Notes: generated by a model not told the origin, from the letters alone. A DNA stretch of 64,000 bases from Rhynchopus euleeides (GCA_963210315.1 OY723275.1:1798001-1862000), one strand, 5' to 3'. Positions 27,901 to 40,160 are shown, numbered from the stretch's first letter. A program made the numbers and translations.

Positions 27901-28897
27901 GTCGTGCCCTTGTGCTCCTCACTCACGACACCATCATCAGCAGGAGTGTGAGTGTGGAAGCGTCAACGCAAAAAGAAACCAAAGCAAGTGCCGAACAAAG
28001 CGCAGTGACACTTTTCGCTCAGTAATGCTGAAAAATGAGCCGCCTCACAATGTTGGTGACCCCTCCACCTCTTCCCAGCACAACTGGAGGGCCACCCACT
28101 CTGCGCAGTTTGCCGAAGCTAGTACCTGGCAATACCCCAGCGCGTTCACTCCATCGATCTGTACAAGAGGCAGCCCAGCCAGTGTCACAAGCCCAGGCCG
28201 AGGGGGGGTGACATTCTCTCGGAGTACCCGAGGGAACAGAGAGGTAACAGAGCGGGATATCCGTGGGATATCCCTCTCTGTTTCTCGCGTGTCTTCTGCA
28301 GGGTTCCACATTGGTGCAGGACATCCAACGGGAGAAGTAACATTCCGTGGAGGTTATCCCATAGGATATCCTCCCCAGGTTCTGGGAATCGAACCACCAC
28401 CTATGTTGTCACGCAGGCTCCATGCGACAGTACCTCGCGGACAACCCAGAATCGGGCGCGGAGCACATCTCCCGACGGTGTTCCCCCGAGGGGAGCCTCG
28501 CCCGGGTGTACTTTGCACAGAGTATGGGCGCCCTGTTTGGGATGTTGACTGCCGCAACCAGATCCCAGGCACTGTGTCGACGACGCAGCACCTGAGCGGG
28601 TTTTGAACCCGAGACCGTCAATTCTCAGCAGGACCTCAGGGAGGGCGCCGACCCGGGCTTCCCCTCCCGGTGTCCTCGCCTCGAAGGGAGGGCGTTTGGT
28701 GTGTCGGCATGAGGTGGTGCAGAGGGCAACCCTCTGGAGTGCACTACACAGCGACGTGGTTCCTGATGGACACCGTGGTTGAGCAGCAATCTTGTTTCCT
28801 GCCACTTGTAATCCTGCCACTTGTCACTTGTGTGCTGCCTTCGTGTGTGCGCCTGTGCCTCCCTGTTCTGCATTTGGTTACCCTCACGGGTATCACG
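27901..28897. other. No supported gene; gatatcc palindromes
   Basis: Includes ggatatccgtgggatatcc (about 28254-28272) and ttatcccataggatatcc (about 28355-28372). A GGTTCAAAACC word on the minus strand at about 28594 resembles a tRNA T arm, but no tRNA fits around it. Confidence 0.4.
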
Positions 28898-31846
28898 ATC
28901 ACCACGGACTAGTCGCCCGGACGACTAGTCGGGACGACGGGTGAAATGACGACGGGTGAAACGACGGGTGGACCTGTCGAGTCGACGGGTGCCACCCGTC
29001 GGCACGACGGGTGAACCTGCTGAAACGACGGGTGTTCCAGCCATTTCCTGTTGATATGGGCCAATTTCCATTGAAAACTAGGGGAGTACCTTGCATGGCA
29101 TCAGGTTATTTTTCACGCCGAGCTATCTTCCCTGCACAGACCCACCCCCCATTACTTTCCATTTACAATTCTTAGTTGGTGAAGGGGCTGCCCACCGGTG
29201 GACCACCAGGAGGGGGGTGAGCCATCCAGGTGGGCAGGGGGCCTGGTAAAACAACTCCCTCCCACGACGTCACTCCGCTCTCGAGGACAAACAAAATCAC
29301 CTACGTACCTGAACTGCCAAACACCCCCCCCCCCTCACTTACGGGTGCGCGGATCTCATGTGCTCGTCGCGCTTTACAGTGGTTTTAAAGAGCTCGAAAC
29401 AAACACAGCAACGCTTTTGTGTCAGCACGCGCGAATGGTGACTGAGGTAGTGCTGGCTCAGTCCCTTCGATTTTGCCCGTTTGCCGCACTCCTGGCATGT
29501 GACAGTGCAGGTCTGACACGGCGCGTTGTTTTGTGGCCGATGTGCAGCATCATAATGCGCAAACAGTGCTTCTCTCGTGTGGACAACTTTGGAGCACACA
29601 ATGCAGATATGCTGCTGCACAGGCACTGTACCGGATGGTGTTGGTTCTGGCACTTCTGGCACATCCTCGCTGTTGCCCCAGGATTTGGACTTGCAGATGC
29701 ATGCGAGCAGCGTTGCCTTTGGAGTGGTGTTTTCCGGGTCGCCCAGAAATTGTTGGCCCCATCGCCCCCTTTTTGTGACGTGAGATCCAAGGCTGAGGGA
29801 CTCGAGTCTCCGCTGCAGTGCTGCCGTTGCTCCCTTCCAACAAGCGTTCCTCGCAGTGACACAGCAGCAAAGCTTTATCGCGCCGAACTTCAGGAGGGTC
29901 GGGGTGCTCGGTTGGTCCAGCAGGCCGCACCCCTTGCCTTTGGTCCTCTGCATTTCGAAGAGCAGCAGGTCCCGTTCGGCGGTCTGCTGCGATGTCACCC
30001 TCAGGGCATGGCGTTTGGGGACGCCATTCCCCCTCTCCAGTTCCTCGTCACTCAGGGCGAGGGGGTGTGCATCTTCTGGATCAAACCAGTGGCTCATCGA
30101 ATGGATATATGTAACACCACGCCCCTCGGATGTTCTCCCAGGTGACACCCACTCCAGGACAAACACAAGGATGTGCATTGCGATGAGCGAGAAGATGAAC
30201 TCTTTCGCGCACTTTCCCTCCTGGTGGTACTTGATGGGGATGTCGTTGTAGCGGAAATGCACAAGCATTTCCATTGCAATACAGAGTAGATGCTGCACCC
30301 CCTTCGTCTTGGTAATGGTGAGTAAGCGACTCAGAACATCTCTGGCCTGGTTTCCCGTCATGTTGGAACACGTTGAGCTGCCAAGGACAGCCTTCTGCAC
30401 GGCAGGTCCATCAGGCAAGATCTCTGCGAGTATTGCGATGAACCCGTTTATGTCGTGCAGGGGGGGGTGACCCCTGCGTACAGGCTCTCAAACCCAGCTT
30501 CATGAAGTTCCTGGATGCTAGCCCTGTGGCAGGCGTGGAGCTGTTTCAACCAGTCATTTCGTGGTGTGGTACAAAACGCGCTCCTGTGCGAAGATGACCC
30601 CATCTTACTAAATGCCGACCACAGCTCAAGATGGTCCCCTGCTACCCTAAGCAGGCGAGCCGAAACATCACGTTCGCCTTTTCGAAAACCCCTCTCTGCA
30701 CTCTTGCGATTTGCTTCAGGAAGTTGAACGTGAACCACGTTCTGTACTCATCCTTCTGCTTATCGGCAACTGTCACCAACCGTGTTGCGAAGGCACCGTC
30801 GAAAATGCCTACGGCCAGCCTGCTCTGCTGGGTCTTCTGTGCCTGTTTCTTCTCCGCCTCGTACAGCTTCACCATAGCTGCAGTGCCGCGGGGCAGGCGT
30901 CGGCCATCTCCTTGAGCCCTGTCGGGTGGTCCTTCCCGTTGCTCTTCCGGAGGCCCAACCCGACAAACTCGATGTCTGACCCGCTATTGACACGGGCAGC
31001 GTACATCGTGCGACCATCCTTCGCGGTCGACTTGCTGATCACCCCACCCCCCACCTTCTCATACTTTTTGTACAGGGCAAGACTGATGATGGGATCAGTC
31101 GACTTGATGGTAGTATCCGTCAGCTTGCCGAGAAGCTGCTTCAGGGCCATGTGGCTCAACCCATCAGCATCACGCTCGACAACATACGTGTTGATCCAAG
31201 CACGTACAAACACCGTCATGTCCACAGCGCTGGCGAGGGCCTGCGCTGCAGTACGCTTTGCCGCTGGCATTGATTGGTGTGGCTCGTCTGGGTGGCCTGG
31301 GTGGTGATGATGGTATCTTGGGGTATCTTGGCCTGGGTGATGATGAGGGTACGGTATCTTGGAGACTGCCTTGTGGGTTGTGCAAGGGTTGGGGGCTGGG
31401 GCGAAAATTTGCCTGGCAGAAAAGTGATCAGCTTCATGAAGTAGGTTGCTCCGTCAAACTGACACAGTTTGTCAGAGTCAAGATCCCTCGAACAATGAAA
31501 ATCCACGAGAACAGCCGTCGCACATGCACTTGAGGCCCATCACCAACTAGGAATTGTAAATGGAAAGTAATGGGGGGTGGGTCTGTGCAGGGAAGATAGC
31601 TCGGCGTGAAAAATAACCTGATGCCATGCAAGGTACTCCCCTAGTTTTCAATGGAAATTGGCCCATATCAACAGGAAATGGCTGGAACACCCGTCGTTTC
31701 AGCAGGTTCACCCGTCGTGCCGACGGGTGGCACCCGTCGACTCGACGGGTCCACCCGTCGAGTCGACGGGTGCCGCCTGTCGAGTTTTCACCCGTCGTCC
31801 CGACTAGTCGACCCCACCCGTCACTGCCCGACTAGTCCGTGGTGAT
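28898..31846. mobile_element. 2.95-kb TIR element carrying a C2H2 gene
   Basis: Ends are atcaccacggactagtcg (28898) and its complement ending at 31846. The arms extend about 280-300 bp. The inner ~190 bp of each arm is almost identical, while the outer part is a cluster of cgacgggtg/cacccgtcg words, like the subterminal binding repeats of cut-and-paste transposons. No clear target duplication was found by eye. The only coding material is the minus-strand zinc-finger pseudogene. No known transposase domain was recognised, so the superfamily is open. Confidence 0.8.
29339..31270 (-). pseudogene. Frame-broken C2H2 zinc-finger protein of the TIR element
   Basis: Four successive minus-strand segments in changing frames: 31270-30869 (starts MPAAKRTAAQALASAVD), 30875-30642 (MVKLYEAEKKQAQ), about 30680-30448 (HLELWSAFSKM) and about 30480-29339. 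The last break falls at a C homopolymer near 30466, where one base would restore continuity. The C-terminal ~90 residues have three C2H2 fingers (CIVC..HYDAAH, CQEC..HYLSHH, CCVC..HMRSAH). The middle region holds a hydrophobic stretch (FSLIAMHILVFVLEW). It is likely the element's own protein, possibly its transposase, but no catalytic DDE pattern was identified. Sequencing error in homopolymers is an alternative to true decay. Confidence 0.55.
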
Positions 31847-33179
31847 ACAGAGCAGTCCCCCCCCTCCTCCCCCCAAAAATCGTTCGCATCATCTTGGCGC
31901 CCATTCCTTCCACTTTCTGTGGATGTGTTTGGTATTTCCGAACGGAATTTTCCAGCGTCAAGACTGATACCTCGCCGTTTTCGAGTCAGTCACTTCCACC
32001 GCCGCTGCGATTTGCGTACCGGTAGTTGTGCAGAAATGCTAACATTTAATTTGCTCTGTGGAACCTGGACTGCACCTTCTGGGATGTGAGTCTGTAGATA
32101 GTTGGACAGTTGCGGTACCCATCTGTTAGAAAGCTGAAAGGAACCTTGTCGGGCGATCAAGGACGACTGAGGGTTCAGTTTGAGTTTAATGTGGTCCAAG
32201 GGTACAACAGACATCACTGCTTTGCAGATCCCTCTTGCTTGTCCCTCTGGTAACTTCCAACGGCTCAAACTCCTCGACTTCCTTGGGTGGGCATTTGCCA
32301 TACCTGACGTAAAACAGTGATGCTTCGTGCTAGTGGTGAACCTGACGTTAGTAAAGGAAGGGTGCTGCGGCTGTCCACGAGGGGCTCTGATGCCTCCTCA
32401 CGGTGCCTGGTTGGTCGGTTCAGGTGAAACAGAGCAAATTTAGTGTTAGGGGGATGCCTCTGGTCAAGGCCTTTTCACAAAAATTGACCCACGGCGCCGA
32501 GTTGGGCCGTTGGTTCCTGGTTGTAGCTCGGTCTACGCCAGGTTCCACACCCCGTCATCGCAAAACGTACGCATACACAGAGGCAAAACACAACAGCCTC
32601 TGTGGTACGGGAGCATGGCGGGAGGAAATTTTGCCTTTTGGTCAAATAGGCACCCTTTTGTAATCACTTGACCCGCAGGGTGGCTGAGTCTTATCAGACA
32701 GGCCGACCTACATGTTGATCAGTGGAACCACACAACCTGTTCAACCTGCCCCCGGGGTGGCTGAGTCCACCCCTGCCGTAGCGTAAGATAAGCCTACGTC
32801 GACCCTCGTCGTCCTCTTCGTCGTCCTAGGACTGTGGAGTTCAGCAACCAGGAGGAGGATGCGGAACTGCTGTGAGCTGCACACTCTCTTGACACACCTG
32901 CACGTATCTGCGTTACACTCGTGGTAACCCCGAACCCTGTATTTATACAGGAGACTTCCATCTGGGACAGTTTCTGTTCCAGATGAGCTTTGACAGTGGT
33001 AGCCATCTTTGCTATGGAGCCATCGTCATTGCTATCGTCGTCACTCGGACCCATGAGCAGTGGATACAATTGGTGGAAGGAGAGGGTGCGGTTCTGGATC
33101 AGCAGGTCTGAATCTGAAACTGGGACTGAAAGCCATAGGTCTGAGATGACCTCGGTCCAAGCGACCTGAGACTGAGAAC
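31847..33179. other. No intact gene; coding-like minus-strand fragments
   Basis: Minus frames at 32301-31990 (KLPEGQARGICKAVMSVVPL) and about 33110-32830 (LLIQNRTLSFHQLYPLLMG) have natural composition but no recognisable domain. A gggtggctgagtc phrase occurs twice (32680 and 32755). Confidence 0.35.
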
Positions 33180-33295
33180 CCCCGGGATTTCCCCGGGATC
33201 CCGGCCGGGATTTCAAAATCCCGGTCCCGGGCCCGGAATTTCCGGGCCCGGCCGGGGTTTCCCGGGATCCTGCCGGGGGGCAAACCGTGGTAATT
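33180..33295. repeat. CCCGGG palindrome array 3 (inverted)
   Basis: Inverted relative to arrays 1 and 2: the ggggcaaaccgtgg end lies on the right. It interrupts a minus-strand coding-like frame. Confidence 0.75.
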
Positions 33296-33427
33296 TTTAG
33301 CCAACTCAGAAGCAATTTGGGATGGACCACACACGCCACCCATCGATTCTTTTCAGAACACCTTCGTGTTCAGAAGCATGTTGTATGTGAAACCTCGTGC
33401 ACACGCTGTAGTGCTGCACACGCTATA

Positions 33428-33744
33428 CAGGGGGGGTCTGGGGGGCGGAGCCCCCGAAACCCGCCGGAGGCCACGGTAGTGAGTATCTGTTCCTTGCGCC
33501 GTAGTAGGAGCGCGTGGGAGTTGCGGGCGTACAGATTCTGTGTGAGTTGGATGCGTCCTCCTGAGGCTACTGAGAGTGGTCTGGGTCCCATTCGCTGATG
33601 TGAACCCAAAGGACTTGGCTACAAGACAGGCACACGCTGCAGCCTAGTGGTACAGGGGGGTCTGGGATATGGTGACTCGCCATACAGGGGGGTCTGGGGG
33701 GCGGAGCCCCCCAGCCGCCGGAGGCCACGGTAGTGAACATCTGT
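33428..33744 (+). repeat. GC-hairpin modules, copies 3 and 4
   Basis: Copies at 33428-33492 and 33684-33744 with the cgtcctcctgaggctactg motif between them. After copy 4 comes a gtgtggatcactccgacatcaggtcgg block that recurs near 44432. Confidence 0.7.
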
Positions 33745-34102
33745 TCCGAGCTGAATTCGGTGTGGATCACTCCGACATCAGGTCGGAGCCCAGTGCTGCG
33801 CGGGAAGCAGTCGGTGCTGAGAGTTTCATGCAAAGCGATGCTTGTGGAAGTTTGGGGAACGGCGAACCTCAGGGCGTGAAGAGCAGCAGCCGTCAAGGCC
33901 ACCCACCCACCCACCCCCGCCCCGCGGGGCCCATTTTTTTCTCTCCCCGTCTCTGCCTTCTTTTGAATATTTGAGATCCGTGCGAAACGCCATGGGGTCA
34001 CTTTCATTTTTTTGGTGCAAATTTTTCATACTGAATTGGGGTACCAAAACTTTTCGAGTTGTGGACAAATCCCTGTTTGCAAATAAAAAACGTACCTGGG
34101 AC
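33745..34102. repeat. Diverged retrotransposon-monomer copy
   Basis: About 33945-34005 resembles the 1999-2662 monomer (ttcttttgaatatttga, gatccgtgcg, ggggtcact). The rest is A/T- and C-rich and holds no gene. Confidence 0.45.
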
Positions 34103-34386
34103 CAGGGCTGTTCCTAACTGGGGGGCTTGTTCCCCACTTTCAGGATTCTGAACTTTTTTTCTAAGAATTTTTGTAAGGGGAAAAAAAGTTTTTTTCTAAG
34201 AATTTTGTTAGGGGAATTTTTTTCTAAGGTTGTTTCGCAGAGGAAATTTTTTTTTCTAAGTTTTCCCCAGTCGACAGGGCGCGGACAAGGATGGAAGGGA
34301 AGTCTGTCCCCCGTACAGTTCGCCTTGCTGGCCAACTGGAGAGCCAGACGTTCACTACCGTGGCCTCCGGCGGCTGGGGGGCTCCG
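34103..34386 (+). repeat. 284-bp duplicated segment, copy 2
   Basis: Second copy of 451-734. Its right end stops inside the GC-hairpin module, so the junction at 34386/34387 marks a breakpoint. Confidence 0.75.
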
Positions 34387-34909
34387 ATTTTTTTTCGAGG
34401 CATGGATGGGCCCGGAGTCTCTGCCAAACGGAATTCTTGCGGCATGCCATATAGCAATTTATGACTTCAGCACGCCGCCCAAATGAACACAGGAAGCAAG
34501 AGGTGCGAAAGATGAGATGTGGTTTCTGGCATGTCTTCCCTTTGTGCCGGGTTGATCGTACAACCCGAGGCCTGTGCCCGGAAGGTTATGAAAACGGGTT
34601 TGCGAGATGTCGGACGTATAGACCACGGACCAGTGGGGTCGTGATGATGCGGGGAGGTTAGGTTATGTCCGTTGGAAGCAGCAGCGTCTTCGTGACTGTG
34701 TGCACATCGAACACCCCCCCCCTCCCCTCCTTTTGGCAATTGAGAGTTTGCCTGCAACCCCTCTGTCTGCAAAGGGTATTCCACAGCGCTGCTCTGCAGT
34801 GCCATCGTATCAAGGGTCGCTTGATGATCAATATTCGCCATGGTCATTACCGACCCCAGCCCGCCCTCCGAAGCCAAACAACCCCCACAGGAACATACGA
34901 AGATTAGAA
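34387..34909. other. Leader region of the 4E-T-like gene
   Basis: No separate gene seen. A C run at 34712-34730 and an acccccacag phrase ending at 34890 precede the ATG at 34910. The latter is a possible splice acceptor. Confidence 0.35.
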
Positions 34910-36026
34910 ATGACGAGTAGACGTTACACACGAGAGCAATTGATGGAGATCAGCTCTCTGCCACAGAGCCAAGCGGTCCCCGAGCACCTCAGCAGCAATA
35001 AGGAGATCTTTGTGCTGGAGCAGCAGTCTCGAGCAAATGAGACGGTTTCGAGCTTTAAGCCGAGTGCAACAAGCTTTGCCGAGGCTGCGGGTGTGAAGCA
35101 GACGCAAACGGCACGCCCCCACCAAGAGAAACGCCACGATACCCGTCACGACCGCCACGATCGCCACGACCGTCATGACCGCCACGACCGCCACGATCGC
35201 CACGGTGACAAGAACGACCGGGATAAGGGTGACCGGGAAGAGGGCGGTCACCAGCACAACAACCGCGAACACCGGGAACACCACCGCCACAACCGCGAGC
35301 GCGGCGGCAGGGGCCGCCAGCAAGGCGGCGGGGGCGGCGGGGGTGGGGGCGGCGCCCCTGCCGCCTCTGGTGCCGGCGGCGGTGGCGCCCCTGGTGCAGG
35401 CCAGGACGAGAAGTGGCTCGACTTCCTCAACCAGAAGTTCTCCAAGGAGCACAAGTGGGGGGGCGACTCCGGTGCGCCTCTGGAGCCGAAGCAGGACGAG
35501 TCGATCGACGCCACGTTTGCTGTGGGTGGCGTGACCTTCGGCGGCCCCCTCCAGCAAGCCGCGAATATGGGTGGCCCCTCCCCGGCCCCGGCGACGCAGG
35601 CGCCGGCGCCTGCGCCTGCACCCGCGGTGCGCGGCTCGAAGTTCATGAACCTGATGGGCATCGGGGGTGACGACCGCGCCACCTCACCCGGCGGCACAGA
35701 GGAGGACATCCTCCGCGCACACCAGCAGCAGAGCGCCTCGCACCACGCGTCACCATCGCAGGGGGCAGCGCGCGGTGCGACGTTGGATGCAGCGTCGTTT
35801 GAACAGCAGCTCTTCGCGTCCCACGCGCAGGTATGTCTCGGGGTGGGTGTGGTGATTTCGTTGTTGGTGTCGAAGGGGGGGGGTGGGGGTGGTATACAAC
35901 AGGTGGTGTGAAATGTCTTGTTGCTTTCCAAACGGGGGTGCGCGGTGACATGCTTTTTGCCCTCTATTCAGGCACAGCCTGCGTATCAGCAGCAGCAACA
36001 TCAGCAGCAGCAGCGGCCGCAGCCCA

Positions 36027-36068
<42 letters not shown>

Positions 36069-36132
36069 CGAACTATGGCCTTGTCGACGCAGCGATGCTG
36101 GAGGAGTCGCTTCTGAGGCAGCACCAGCCGTC

Positions 36133-36165
<33 letters not shown>

Positions 36166-36176
36166 CGCGCAGCAGT

Positions 36177-36213
<37 letters not shown>

Positions 36214-36488
36214 CGGACACTTCAGCCCCCAGCCAACCGCAGCGGCAGCGCAGGGACAGTCAGGTGCCATTGACGCTGAGGCTCTTGAGAAGCAGCTGCT
36301 GGGGGTATGCACGATATGGCTGTCCACACCCCCCTTGCTGCGTCTTGCTCTGTGAGTTGCATCCATCCAAGCCATTCGCCGCCGCCCCAACACACACTCA
36401 CTTCCCGGCACAGCTGAGCGCAGGCGGCGGTGGTGGTGCCGCGTCCGGCTCGTACCCCCCTCTGGTCGACATGCAGCGTGGTGGTTAG
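34910..36488 (+). CDS. Probable eIF4E-binding protein (4E-T-like), spliced
   Basis: Exons 34910-35830, 35972-36304 and 36414-36488; introns gtatgt..ttcag and gtatgc..cacag; all joins in phase 0; about 442 residues. Near the N terminus RRYTREQLMEI fits the eIF4E-binding motif YxxxxL-hydrophobic and resembles the start of animal 4E-T. Then come a His/Asp/Arg repeat (HDRHDRHDR, residues ~77-97), an Arg/Gly-rich patch and a Gly run (~130-160), the segment KWLDFLNQKFS (~170), an Ala/Pro run, a second acidic-helix motif LDAASFEQQLF, and in exon 2 long poly-Gln tracts with VDAAMLEESLL and IDAEALEKQLL repeats. This composition suggests a translation repressor or RNP-granule protein; role inferred. 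Alternatively the last exon splices at 36483 (g|gttagt) onto a further exon from about 36594. Confidence 0.7.
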
Positions 36489-37782
36489 TATGTGCACCTG
36501 CGATGTGCCTGTTGGGTGGACCTTGCTTTGTTTGTGCCATGATTCCCTTTACTTCCCCCCACACACACCCCTCACACCCACAGCCAAGGCGGGCACTAGC
36601 CGAGCTGGGTTACGAAGGACCCTTCCCGTCCAGAAGACACCCACACACCCCCACCCCCTCCTTCGCGGAGGGCGAACGACAACGGAGGGACACAGAGGTT
36701 GACAGCAGTCAGCGAATCGGTGCGCGTGGGGTGAGTGTTGTGTGTTTGAGGGTATCGAGCCGAAGGATGTGGGTGACAGGACGACCCAATTGTGGTGCGT
36801 GCGTTGTTTTCGTCTCGGGGGGGTGGCGAAAGTTGGGGAGGGGGGAGAGGTCGGGGAGGAGGAGGAGGAGAAGAAGAAGTACGCGATCCCCCTGCAGTGA
36901 CCCACTTGCCCCTCTCGCGGAGCCGGGGAGGGAGGGGGGCGGGAGGGAGCCACCGAGGGCAGCCCCCGCCCACAAGAAGGGAAATCGTTCGAAGGAACAG
37001 GCGAGAGAGACACCCACAGAGAAAGCGCAATGTTTTGATTTGAACCGACCGCCGGACCCTTCCCCCCCACCACCCCCCCACCCCCACCCCCCCCGCCCCT
37101 CCCTGTCCAAGTTCCCGGTCCCTACTTGCCTCGACTCTGCTACTGTACTCGATTAAGAGTGAGAAGGCACTGTGGCAGGTGGCTTTGCTGTGAAGTGGAG
37201 GAAGGGAGAGAGAGTGCTCTCTTCCTCCGGTGTCAAAACTGGCGCAGTTTTGGCACTGTCTCAGTGGAGGGGGTGGGGGTGGGGGGCGAAGTGCCACACG
37301 TGCACGCGAAGGGAGTGGGGGTGGGGTGGCAGCAACCCGTGCAGGGTTGTGCCCAAGTCGAAATTGGTCGAACACGCGCGCGGACAAGTTCCGATGTTGA
37401 CTATTGCTGGCCTGTTTTGCAGAGTTTCCCAGCAAAAAAGAAGCAAAAAAGACTTGGAGTTGCGTTCTTTGTTTGTACGAACGGTGCCTGCTAGTGCATG
37501 TGTGCAGATACCGAACGCTGCCACGAGTCTTTTTAGTGCGAAAAGCTAGCCGTTCTTCCAAAAAAAGCCTCAGGTGGTGTTACTACAGTCAGGCAAAAAC
37601 CCCGAGTCTGGTGAGAACGAAGCGTATTTTTCGCGACGCGCTTTCCAACCCCCCTCTCCACCCACCCACACCCCACACCCCTGGTGGATACCAAACACTC
37701 TCGCGTCCGGAGCGTTTGCTTCTGCTACCCCCCCCCCCCTCCCAAGGCTGGACAAATGCTGCATTTTAAAAATAAAAAACAT
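36489..37782. other. Possible last exon, then no gene
   Basis: 36594-36702 is open in the frame expected if the 4E-T-like gene splices from 36483. Beyond that are GGA-rich and C-rich stretches (36840-36960, 37065-37100). The 321-residue minus frame here has no domain and looks like a composition shadow. Confidence 0.35.
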
Positions 37783-37783
37783 A

Positions 37784-38130
37784 GGAGGATTCTTCATATT
37801 CCTGGATTTCCCGAATTTCCTGGATTTCCCCCGGCCCCTTAGGCGTTTTCAGGGCGGACAGGGCGGACATGCCCGGACCGGGAAATCCGGGTGTCCGGAT
37901 GTCCGGGTCCAATTTTGACCCCCCCCCCCCCCCCCGGACATGTCCGGCCAGGACCTCAATAGTTTGATTTTTGGTCCAGGGAGGATTCTTCATATTCCTG
38001 GATTTCCCGAATTTCCTGGATTTCCCCCGGCCCCTTAGGCGATTTCAGGGCGGACAGGGCGGACATGCCCGGACCCGGAAATCCGGGTGTCCGGATGTCC
38101 GGGTCCAATTTTGACCCCCCCCCCCATTGT
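37784..38130 (+). repeat. ~196-bp tandem duplication with CCGGACAT words
   Basis: ggaggattcttcatattcc begins at 37784 and again at 37980, each followed by ggatttcccgaatttcctgg, ggcggacagggcggacatg, gtgtccggatgtccggg and a C run. Related CCGGACAT/ATGTCCGG sequence lies at 40680-40870. Confidence 0.8.
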
Positions 38131-38330
38131 TGTTAGCCCCCATTTAAAACTTTACGTTTTAAATGTTTTAAATGTTTTAGGGGGTCTTTGCTGGTCGACA
38201 AACTTCGACAAATTTCGTCAGTTTTCAGCCAATTCAACAGGAAATGCATCAAAATGCACTGACGACCACCCCGTAGCGAAGACCCCCTTAAATGTTTTAA
38301 ATGTTTTAAATTAAAACGCGTTTTAAATTA

Positions 38331-38675
38331 CCGTATACGTAAATATTTTGGAACGTAAATATTTTGGAACGTAAATATTATGGAACGTAAATATTTTGGA
38401 ACGCTGGCGGGTTGGCGTTCCAGATTTTTTTCGTTCCATAATATTTACAGGGCTTTCTGCGACTCGGGGACTTGGACCAGGTGATCGGACGGCATACAGA
38501 GTCCCTGACGGGACCTACTCGTGCACTTTTCGCGCGATTCCTGAGGCAAGCCGTCCTCACCACCGAGTCCCCAACTGGCCCTGTAAATATTATGGAACGT
38601 AAATATTATGGAACGGACCGGCCAAAAATGGGCCCGTTCCATAATATTTACGTTCCATAATATTTACGTATACGG
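38331..38675 (-). mobile_element. TA-target MITE (family 1), copy 2, inverted
   Basis: 345 bp, TA-flanked, with ccgtatacg tips. It is 16 bp longer than copies 1 and 3 because one TIR has an extra 16-bp unit, and several units read attttgga instead of attatgga. Confidence 0.8.
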
Positions 38676-38745
38676 TAATTTAAAACGGAGTTTAAAACGG
38701 GGGTTAAAACAGGGCGTTTCTGTGGTGTTTTCACACCAAAAAAAA

Positions 38746-40124
38746 ATTTTTTCGGCCAAAAAAAATTTTCCATGCCCCCTGAGGCCCCCCAGCTCATATT
38801 CTGGGTGATTATTCCTGCATTCCTGTCACAGCGGACACATTATTGGTGGAAAATAGGTGGCACTGACGTTGTGGTGAGGGTTGCATCAATCGCACCGGCA
38901 TCAGTTGGCACACCCCCTCCGTTGTTCTCAGGAATAATGCAGTTTGACATCAGCATATTTCTGGAGTGTCGAATCTTCATCTTGCATCACTCGATGTGCA
39001 CCCTTTTGAGCTGAATCCATGATACAAAGTCGCAGGTTGAAGGCCGGATCACCATGATGGGGATGGCAATGGACCCAGCGAACTCCACCAGCTCCTTCGA
39101 CAGTCCTGGAAGCACCTTCTGGAAAAGTTGCACAGTTCCAGTTGCCACCTGGAGCCTACCTTTGGCCTGCCCCTCTTTGAGAGGAGCATATCTGTATTCC
39201 CTTTACTCTCCTATGGACGCCCGACTTCTCTGATCGAGAGAAGCCTACAAAAGGCGTAACCATCCTCGTCATCTATTCTTTGCCTCCAACTTTCACTTTT
39301 GCAGAACGGATCCCGACGAACTCCAAACAGGAAGTGCAGCCAGCTTCATCACGGCTGTGTTCAACAAGACAGCCAGGTGATGTTGTTGCTGTCAGAACGA
39401 TGGTTGCAGCACTCGGCTGCGCCCCACCTGGGGTTGCTCTGGCTGTTGCCAAGCTAGTGTTTGGGACAATTATTGATCACCTAGCCATTCTCTCGGCACC
39501 CTAATGATCGTGGGTAGGCAGCAGGAACCTGCACTCTGGGGGGACATCATCGATGAGTTTCTTTGAAGAAACCGGCGGCTACCGCTGGAGTTAAGGTCCG
39601 AAGGGGTCAGTACCACGGGCGCCACACCGCTCGTGTTGGGGCATCGGGTTTCGGTGAAGGCGGGGGCGCTGAGAAAGCGAAATGTACGGAACAAGCAATG
39701 ATCAACCATACACCAGCAAGTCAAACAGGCACCACCGTTAGATCGTTCGTGCACCCGAGTCTGTACTGTACCATCCTGAATCTTTTCTGGGTGATTGTCA
39801 ACGATGAGGGCATGAGCTTGCGTCAGGGTGAGCAGAGGAACGGGTTGAGGCCAGGGTGAATGGAGAGTGAAAAGTAGCCCACTTCACCAGGAGGCGAATT
39901 TTCGCAGAAAGCCCTGCCACACAGCTGTGTTTGCCTGATCATGCTCAAAAGGCCTGCAATAGGCTATTTCACACAGGGAATTTGTTCACCCATTTGGGAC
40001 CCCCAGGGAGCCTCAAAATTGGATTTTTTTGCCGAAGATGGCCTCAGATGGCCCAAAACGACCAATTTTGGGTTCCAGAAAAAAAAATCGAAAAGTCTCC
40101 CCCTATATTTTGCAGGGTTTTTTG
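38746..40124. other. Core of the composite repeat, no intact gene
   Basis: On the minus strand 39190-38987 reads LKEGQAKGRLQVATGTVQLF and EFAGSIAIPIMVIRPS before a stop. This looks coding but is short and has no clear start. Otherwise I see nothing convincing. Confidence 0.35.
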
Positions 40125-40160
40125 CCGTTTTAAACCCCGTTTTAAACCCCATTTTAAATA

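Noticed and set aside
28590-28650. Possible tRNA on the minus strand (GGTTCAAAACC T-arm-like word)
   Set aside because: No A box, anticodon arm or acceptor pairing at proper distances, so only the T-arm-like word is present.
36596-37561. 321-residue minus-strand frame
   Set aside because: Low-complexity Pro/Ser/Arg sequence opposite GGA-rich DNA, with no recognisable fold.
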